From the NCBI GenBank assembly GCA_038030265.1, contig CM075943.1, forward strand, positions 33,294,001 to 33,358,000: a stretch of 64,000 nucleotides of DNA. The letters run 5' to 3'. The position numbers and the translations under genes were made by a program. Positions 57,641 to 64,000 of the stretch are shown here, piece after piece (within the stretch, counting starts at the first letter, position 1; each line of letters begins with the position of its first letter). A model generated the notes under the pieces. It saw nothing but the letters and a program-made list of their open reading frames with translations. It was not told the origin of the DNA and made no database searches. Origin of the DNA: Corythucha ciliata (Eukaryota > Arthropoda > Insecta > Hemiptera > Tingidae).

Positions 57641-57744
57641 AGACTAATAAGTACCTGCAATTTTCATCCCATTGCATTGATACTGACCATTTGACTGCTG
57701 GGCCTTTCTTCATTCGCATCCCCCCCCCCCCCATTGTCATTTTT

Positions 57745-58065
57745 CAACTTGTGCTGCACTTTTTTAAAAAAAGTGATGGCAGTTTCGAAATCTACGGAAT
57801 ACATATATCCTGCGGAGTGCAGGAAAAAAGAATCTTCACACTCGTCAGAGACGCCGAGAAACGTTACGCTTTATTAAGACAGTTGTTATCCCAGCTATCA
57901 GTACATCTCGCTAACTCTTTATTGTGCTGATGCGTTAGGTACGCTTTATTATGCTGATGGAAAAAACGAGCATTTTCATTTTTTTAAAAAAAATTCACAG
58001 CTTCTTGACTAATTGTTTTTCAGTTGGTCAAACACCACAAACACTTCTCCGTTTTTCAGCTTTCT
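57745..58065. repeat. Dispersed repeat shared inverted with 62345-62640
   Basis: GTGATGGCAGTTTCGAAAT, GAGACGCCGAGAAACGTTAC and the GTTGGTCAAACACCACAAAC block recur in reverse near 62570, 62500 and 62420. Confidence 0.65.
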
Positions 58066-58151
58066 AACTGTGTACTCACAATCTGAATTATCTCCCTCCT
58101 TCAATGAGAAAGTATGAACCAAAAATCCTTGAATTCAGGCTAAAAATGAAT

Positions 58152-58588
58152 GATGACGGGTATGAAAATACCATTCAATTCCGATCAGAAACTTACTTCT
58201 GTTGTACTACTTCTTGAGAAAAGCAATGTATGGTACAGTAAAAATCCAAATTTGGCCAATTTCATTTAAAAAAAAAAAAAAAAATTAAAACCCAGGAAAA
58301 ACAATAAACAAAACAAATTTCGCGGTAAATTATGGTATTATTATTCGGGACCATTTTATGATACATGAACAAAAAATTTGACCCGAAACATCTCATCTTA
58401 ATAAAAGATACAACATCCATGAAGAATAGTGTGAAAAATGGATAAAATAAAAAGAAATAGTTATAATATTTTTTGGAGGGGTTTTGGTTCAAATTTTCAT
58501 TGTTCGTGTGCCGTACATTGCTTTTCTCAAGAAGTAGTGCCATAGAAGTAAGTTTCGGATCGGAATTGAATGGTATTTTCATACCCAT
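58152..58588. repeat. Fold-back element, 85-bp arms
   Basis: ATGAAAATACCATTCAATTC (58160) through CAAGAAGTAGTAC blocks is mirrored at about 58505-58588. The spacer of about 265 bp has a run of A (58266-58284). Confidence 0.75.
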
Positions 58589-58591
58589 ATA

Positions 58592-59426
58592 ATATTGGCG
58601 ATTGTAGCTATCACTAGCGGCGCTAGTGTCGTGTGATAATGAAACCGGTACTCCCTACATATGTTAAATGATAACAAGTCTTGTGTTTTTTAAAAGTGTT
58701 TTTCGTGGTCAACGTCCGTAACATAATGGGAAAAAAGTAGTCAGTTTGCCTAATGTGACAAGAACAGAAGAACATGGTCTCTGATACACTTATACTCGAA
58801 CGTCAAGCAAGCCCCCAAGCCTTTCGGCGGTCGACTTTCTCCCAACACTGGGCTAATTGATTGCTGACACCGTTGAACCCCCAATTTTTGCGAAACAATG
58901 AAATGACAATGTTGTGTCTCGGTTACGATGGGAAGAGAAACCACAGCACACAGTTTTCTCTGGATTCACCCTTGAGAGACATCCCACGAGCGCCCTATCA
59001 TTTCTTCATTGGTACTCGCCAGTTCACCGTTTCGTTTTAGTGCTCAGAGAACGGCACAGGTTCAGCAAAATGGTCGAAAACGTTTTTGAATCGGTGTTTT
59101 CGAGTTTTCCTGCTCCAACATATAGCCGACAGTGAAAGTTTCTGTACGGGAGTACTGCGCACCCGCATAACCGTCTTGTCTTCTTGATTCGGTGATGCCA
59201 ATGGTACAATATCGAGGCCTCCTCGTCACCATCGGATTATTTAGCCGTAGTTCACAGTAAAAAAGTGTCACTGATCAACATTTTTGATACATGAACTTCC
59301 TCATTGTATAAAACCTTTGTTGTAGTTTGTTGTCAAACGACAACAACAAATCACATGGAGTACCGGACTCAATGTTTCTCTGAAACGTCGCCAGACATCG
59401 TATCTCTTAGCTACAATCGCCAATAG
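58592..59426. mobile_element. Block bounded by TATTGGCGATTGTAGCTA inverted repeat
   Basis: TATTGGCGATTGTAGCTA at 58592 and its complement ending at 59426 enclose 0.8 kb without a recognisable gene. An outward-facing short inverted repeat such as this could be a transposon end or coincidence with a dispersed motif. Confidence 0.4.
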
Positions 59427-60054
59427 AAGGTACGGGAAGCTATGTGATCGTTTCTCGAGGTGAAAAAATTGTTGGTCTCCGATTTCAAAAATTTCACTTG
59501 CCTTGTGCGTTTCAGAGCTTTCTGAACTACTTTGGTCCCGTGTATGTCTGTCTGTCTGTCTGTCTGTAAGTTTGTGCGTCTGTACACTTCTCACCAACGC
59601 TCATTTCTCCTAGGATAGGCAACCGAGCTTGATGAAATATTCATGATGAACGTAGGTTAGACTATACATGGATGGTCTCATTTAAAATTGAATTCAATCG
59701 GTCCAAAGGGGGTAGCTCCAGAAGGGGGGCTGGACTTCCCACCAACGCACACATCTCCTAAAAAAGGCAACCGATCTTGATGTAATATTCGTGATGAACA
59801 TTGGTTGAGCCATATATAGCCTCATTTTAATTGGAAAATGGAAATGGAATGGAAAAAGGGGGGGCAGTGTACCCTTCTCATAGTTCGAGAGCCAACGACA
59901 GTCCCATTCAACCGGAAGAACATAGTCACTAAAGGTGTGCAAAATGATGGCCTTTGACCCCCTATTTACGAGTCCGGAAGTCTGCCATGCTGTATCTGGG
60001 GCCTATAAGGATTTTATATAGCTAATTAAACTCTTTAATTTGTGACATGAATTT
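59427..60054. repeat. (TCTG)n microsatellite and a doubled 110-bp block
   Basis: A TCTG repeat lies at 59548-59568. The block beginning CACCAACGC and containing GGCAACCGA, CTTGATG and TATTCNTGATGAAC occurs twice (about 59590-59705 and 59740-59850). No gene. Confidence 0.7.
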
Positions 60055-60997
60055 AACCAGAATAACATAGTCCTGAAACTAGTCTCACTCGAAAGGTTTT
60101 ATGGAGCTGATTACGAATATGATCGTCTGCCGCCGTCTGCCTGGGGCACTTGCCCTCAGTGGCTCGCCAAACTCACGAAATTCAGTAAACTTTAATTAAC
60201 CGGAAGAACATAGTCCTGAAACTGGTCTTATTCGAAAGGATCTATGGAGATTATTACAAATATAATCGTCTGCCTGAGGAATTCGCCCTCGGTGGCCAGT
60301 CAAACTCCCTAAATCAGGGATATTAATTAACCGGAAAAACTAAGTCCGGAATATTGTCTCATGCGACAGGTTTCATGTGGCTGAATATGAAAATGATCGT
60401 CTGCCGGTGTCTGCCTGGGGCACTTGCCCTTAGTGACCAGTCAAATTGCACCGGAGGAAAATGATTAACTGGAAGAACATAGTCCTGAAACTAGTCTCAT
60501 TCGAAAGATTTTATGGAGCTGATTACAAATATGATCGTCTGCCTGGACCTCTGTGGCTCACCAAACTCTCGAAAATTGGTAAATTTTAAATAACTGGAAG
60601 AACATAGTCCTGAAACTGGTCTTATTCGACAGAATTTAAGGAAATGATTACAAATATAATCGTCTGGTGGCGTCAGCCTGGGGCATTTGCTCTCGGCGGC
60701 CAGTCAAACTCCCTGAATCAGGGATATTACTTAACCGGAAAAACTAAGTCCGGAATATTGTCTTATGCGACAGGTTTCATGTGGCTGAATACGAAAATGA
60801 TCGTCTGCCGGTGCCTGCCTAGGGCATTTGCCCTCAGTGACCCGTCAAACTGCGCACGGAGAAGATGTCTATCCGGAAGAACATAGTCTTCGTGAAACTT
60901 GTCTCACTCGAAATGTTTGATAGAGCTGATTACGAATATGATCGTCTGGCGGCGTGTACCTGGGGCATTTGCCCTTTGTGGCTCGCCAAACTCTCAA
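60055..60997 (+). repeat. Tandem array of about 7 units, period about 137 bp
   Basis: Units start with variants of AACCGGAAGAACATAGTCCT at about 60055, 60198, 60335, 60467, 60592, 60733 and 60870. Each unit contains GATTACAAATATGATCGTCT and GGGGCATTTGCCCTC blocks. An early partial unit is visible at 59918. The right end stops exactly at a family A terminus. Confidence 0.8.
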
Positions 60998-60999
60998 AA

Positions 61000-61719
61000 A
61001 TTTCGCTCCGGCAGCTGGCGGTCGGAAAGAGTGCATTTCATTTCGTGTGCGGATACCCTAAGCCGTCCCAGAAGTAATAATGTTGAGACCATGATTTGTT
61101 TCGTTAATGTTTGACCCTTCCTCGTACTGTTTGATGCCGGGTTTGTTTAAGCTGAACTTAGTGGGAATCAAAGGCTACTTCAAAATGAAATCATCGTACC
61201 GAATATAATGCTTCTGGAACCAACTGGTGATTTGTAGTGATTTTTTGACCATTTCAAGCCCTATTCCCCCCTCCCTCCACCTTGACCGATTTGGCCCAAA
61301 TGCAATACCAACCGAGATCGTATGACTACTGATTTCCGGGCCAAATCTCGTTCCGATAAATTAATTTCTTCGAGAGTTATCGTGCTAACAAGACCACACA
61401 CTTACTTCCACTCCGGGGGCACCACCCCTCCACCTTGACTTTTTCAAAAAATTAAAACTGGAATCAAAGGCTAGTCTAATATGGAGTATACGTACCGAAT
61501 ATGATGCTTCTAGAATCAACTGGTGATTTATAGTGATTTTTTGACCATTTCAACCCCTATTCCCCCCCTCCCTCCACCTTGACCGATTTGATGCAAATGC
61601 AATTCCGACCGGGGTTTTATGACTACTGATTTTTGTGCCAAAGCGCGTTCCGCTAAATTAACTTCCACGAGAGTTATCGTGCTAACAAGAAAACGGCCAT
61701 AAATGTATATATATATTCA
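61000..61719 (-). repeat. Repeat family A copy
   Basis: Starts TTTCGCTCCGGCAGCTGGCG and runs through two GAGAGTTATCGTGCTAACAA blocks to a TATATA tract, where a tRNA-bearing unit begins. The left end of the family is missing. Confidence 0.8.
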
Positions 61720-61724
61720 ATAAA

Positions 61725-62028
61725 TTAATTAAACTGATGTTATCCGGACGTCGATGGAAGGGCATAGCCCAACACAGTTCGAGTTTCGAAAAAAAATGGC
61801 TCCCCGGCGGGATTTGAACCCGCAACCTATGGATTACCAGTTCAGCACGCTGCCAATTGCGCCACGGAGACGCCTTTGGGAGTCGTACTCCGAGGGATAA
61901 GCTAAGCCGAACCCCACCCAGGTACATTGTTTCTCGAAACTCTAGGCGTTTCTCCTGATCGGTAAACCACGCCGAAATTTATCTTATCTAGATGTTTCGA
62001 GATGGATATAATGAATATTTCTGTCGCC
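61725..62028 (-). repeat. tRNA-bearing repeat unit, copy 4
   Basis: Same organisation as the 10.2-10.9 kb copies: tail, tRNA-like sequence, leader, and GGCGACAGAAATATTC at the end. It is inserted at, or joined to, the edge of a family A copy. Confidence 0.75.
61799..61871 (-). tRNA. tRNA-like sequence, anticodon GGT (Thr-like)
   Basis: 73 nt with intact A box, B box (GGTTCAAATCC) and TpsiC stem. The anticodon loop is CTGGTAA with one stem mismatch (CTGAA/TCCAT region). It is embedded in a dispersed unit, so function as a tRNA is doubtful. Confidence 0.45.
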
Positions 62029-62684
62029 CATTTCATTTTAAATTAAATCGGCCCAATATGAGGGTCTCCAGGGGGGCAGTGTGGTACAATGCACACCTGA
62101 CGTGCTCGGTTAGCCAAAATTTTGGTTGTCGATTTATCTATGCTAATTTTGGTTGATTTGTCTTGTTAATAAGAGCTCAATTGCTGCCCCTGGCGAGTGC
62201 TGCCTTGGAGAAAATGCTCCTCCTATCCCCTACCCTCCACTATCTAATAGATCCGGCCCTGTTCAACGATGATACGTTACTCGAGGAAGCATTGTGCTAC
62301 ACCATTAGCAGACTTTTTTTTTATCTCTCATCGAAGGAGGGAGATAATTCAAATTGTGAGTACCTACAGGCTACACCGTATTGTAATGCTGAGAAATCGG
62401 AGAAGTTTTTGTGATGTTAGACCAACTGTTAAAACAATTTGTCAAGAAGCAGTAATTTTTTTTTTTAATTGAAAAATACTCGTTTTTTCAAGGGTAACGT
62501 TTCTCGGCGTCTCTGACGAGATGAAGATTCATTTTGCTTGCACTCCGTATAGAAAATTGTCCGTATATTTCGAAACTGCCATCACTTTTGAAAAAAAGAG
62601 CAGTACAAGCTAAGAAATGACAGTTTTTCGGGGGGAAATGCGAGTGTTCCTAAAAAAGTCGCTACTCAAAAAAAAAAAAAAATT
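62029..62684. repeat. Mostly dispersed repeat matching 57745-58065 inverted
   Basis: 62345-62640 carries the inverted match. 62029-62340 shows no gene; two overlapping frames of about 70-80 codons have no domain. Confidence 0.5.
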
Positions 62685-62745
62685 CGCTCCGGCAGCTGGC
62701 GGTCGGAAAGAGTGCATTTCATTTTGTATACGGATACCCTAAGCC
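62685..62745 (-). repeat. Repeat family A right-end fragment
   Basis: An A14 run, then TTCGCTCCGGCAGCTGGCGG through ACGGATACCCTAAGCC, then an abrupt end. It is a 60-bp remnant or a very short derivative. Confidence 0.75.
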
Positions 62746-63169
62746 TATACCTAGCCAATACTTTGGTCTCCATAAGTTTTTCGGCCCGACCTGATTAAAA
62801 AAACACGGGAGAATTGATGAATCCGATAATTATGCGCCATTTATTAACTTACCTACACTTATACACGCACCTCTGCAATTTGGAGTTTTGAATTTCCATA
62901 GAGATCTTGAAAACTTCGGAAATGTATTCACAAAGCTCCCAGTTTGTTATGGTCGCGGCAGATTATTTGAATCGGCCTTTCAAATTCCACCTGGGTCATT
63001 TATGATCTCTAATGGGACAATATAAGTGTAATAAAACAATGTTTTAACGAAGTAATCGTTCGCAGATGAAATGTCTCACCTTTTTTATGGATTGAACGAA
63101 GAACTCGCCTCGAAGAAAGTAAACACGAGCCCGCACAAGCCACACGGATATAATAAACAAAAAAAAAAA
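62746..63169. other. No gene recognised
   Basis: AT-rich sequence without motifs, ending in an A-rich tract that adjoins the next family A copy. Confidence 0.4.
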
Positions 63170-63853
63170 AATTTCGCTCCGGCAGCTGGCGGTCGGAAAG
63201 AGTGCATTTCATTTTGTATACGGATACCCTAAGCCGTCCCAGAAGTAGTAATGTTGAGACCATGATTTGTTTCGTTTATGTTTGACCCTCCTTCGTACTG
63301 ATTGCTGCCGGGTTTGTTTAAGTTGAACTTAATGGGAATCAAAGGCTATTTCAAAATGGAATCATCATACCGAATATAATGCTTCTGGAATCAACTGGTG
63401 ATTTGTTGTGATTTTTTTACCATTTCAACCCCTATTTTCCCCCCTCCACCTTGACCGATTTGGTCCAAATGCAATACCGACCGGGGTCTTATGACTACTG
63501 ATTTTTGTGCCAAAGCGCGTTCCGCTAAAATAATTTCTACGAGAGTTATCGTGCTAACAAGACCACACACTTACTTCCACCACGGGGCACCCCCCCTCCC
63601 CCTTGACTTTTTCAAAAAATTAAAATGGGAATCAAAGGCTAGTCTAATATGGAGTATACGTACCGAATATGATGCTTCTAGAATCAACTGGTGATTTTTA
63701 GTGATTTTTTGACGACTTCAAGCCCTATTTTCCCCCCCACCACCTTGACCGATTTGGCCCAAATGCAATACCGACCGGGGTCTTATGACTACTGATTTTT
63801 GTGCCAAAGCGCGTTCCGCTAAATTAATTTCTACGAGAGTTATCGTGCTACGA
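63170..63853 (-). repeat. Repeat family A copy
   Basis: TTTCGCTCCGGCAGCTGGCG after an A run, two tandem internal blocks with GAGAGTTATCGTGCTA, then a break at 63853 into unrelated sequence that reaches the window end. Confidence 0.8.
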
Positions 63854-64000
63854 ATAGATACGAAAGCTATTTCAAGACATTTTTTTCAGCTTATTCCACT
63901 TCTATTTGTCTTTCCTCATAGATGAGCATAGGAAAAGTGAATTAAGCTGAAAAAAAAGTTTTGGGAACGGCTCTTGATCTTCTTGTAGGTACTCAAAATG

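Noticed and set aside
15623..63694. Recurring short frames reading MTTDFCAKARSAKLISSRVIVLTR
   Set aside because: They recur only because family A repeats carry the same noncoding block; they are short, have no upstream context and degrade with the repeat.

Overview
The window is eukaryotic nuclear DNA, most probably from an arthropod and likely an insect, possibly hemipteran (inference). It is AT-rich, the genes have GT-AG introns, and the one clear host gene family is the Vig/SERBP1 (HABP4/PAI-RBP1) RNA-binding family. Almost everything else is transposable-element debris: Ty3/Gypsy retrotransposons, LINE fragments, two Mutator-like (MULE) transposase genes, a degraded gene fusing an endonuclease to a ubiquitin protease, a tRNA-bearing repeat, and many non-autonomous inverted-repeat elements.

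Layout. 1-4500: the gag-pol part of a Ty3/Gypsy element whose 5' end lies outside the window. 4500-7330: a broken reverse-strand EEP endonuclease plus ubiquitin-specific-protease gene (Helentron-like), abutting a LINE fragment. 7330-10160: no recognisable gene apart from one MITE. 10160-10905: three copies of a unit that carries a tRNA-like sequence, two of them head to head. 11150-13600: a degenerate satellite inside an inverted-repeat-bounded block. 13680-18720: hairpins, repeat family A and a family-B element split by a LINE.

19297-20768 (minus) and 34463-36156 (plus): two intact two-exon copies of the Vig/SERBP1 gene, arranged head to head. Flanking homology shows an inverted segmental duplication. 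The 12-14 kb between them holds a 1.6 kb near-palindrome, G-rich minisatellites and more repeats.

36640-41360: nested MITEs, a second degenerate array and family-A/B copies. 41405-44874: a FLYWCH-MULE transposase flanked by inverted repeats of about 0.9-1.0 kb. 45300-48960: fold-back elements, including one (family C) with clean 7-bp target duplications. 48978-50190: the LTR and gag of a second Gypsy element. 51471-54882: a MULE with C2H2 and SWIM fingers, two introns and 49-bp terminal inverted repeats, broken only by one local frame disruption. 54884-64000: MITEs, inverted duplicates, a 137-bp-period tandem array and three family-A copies.

The host genes do not form an operon or pathway. 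The coherent story is serial nesting of mobile elements around a duplicated RNA-binding-protein gene. Several paralogous empty sites inside the window let individual insertions be defined directly. Boundaries and homologies were read by eye; no alignment or database search was run.
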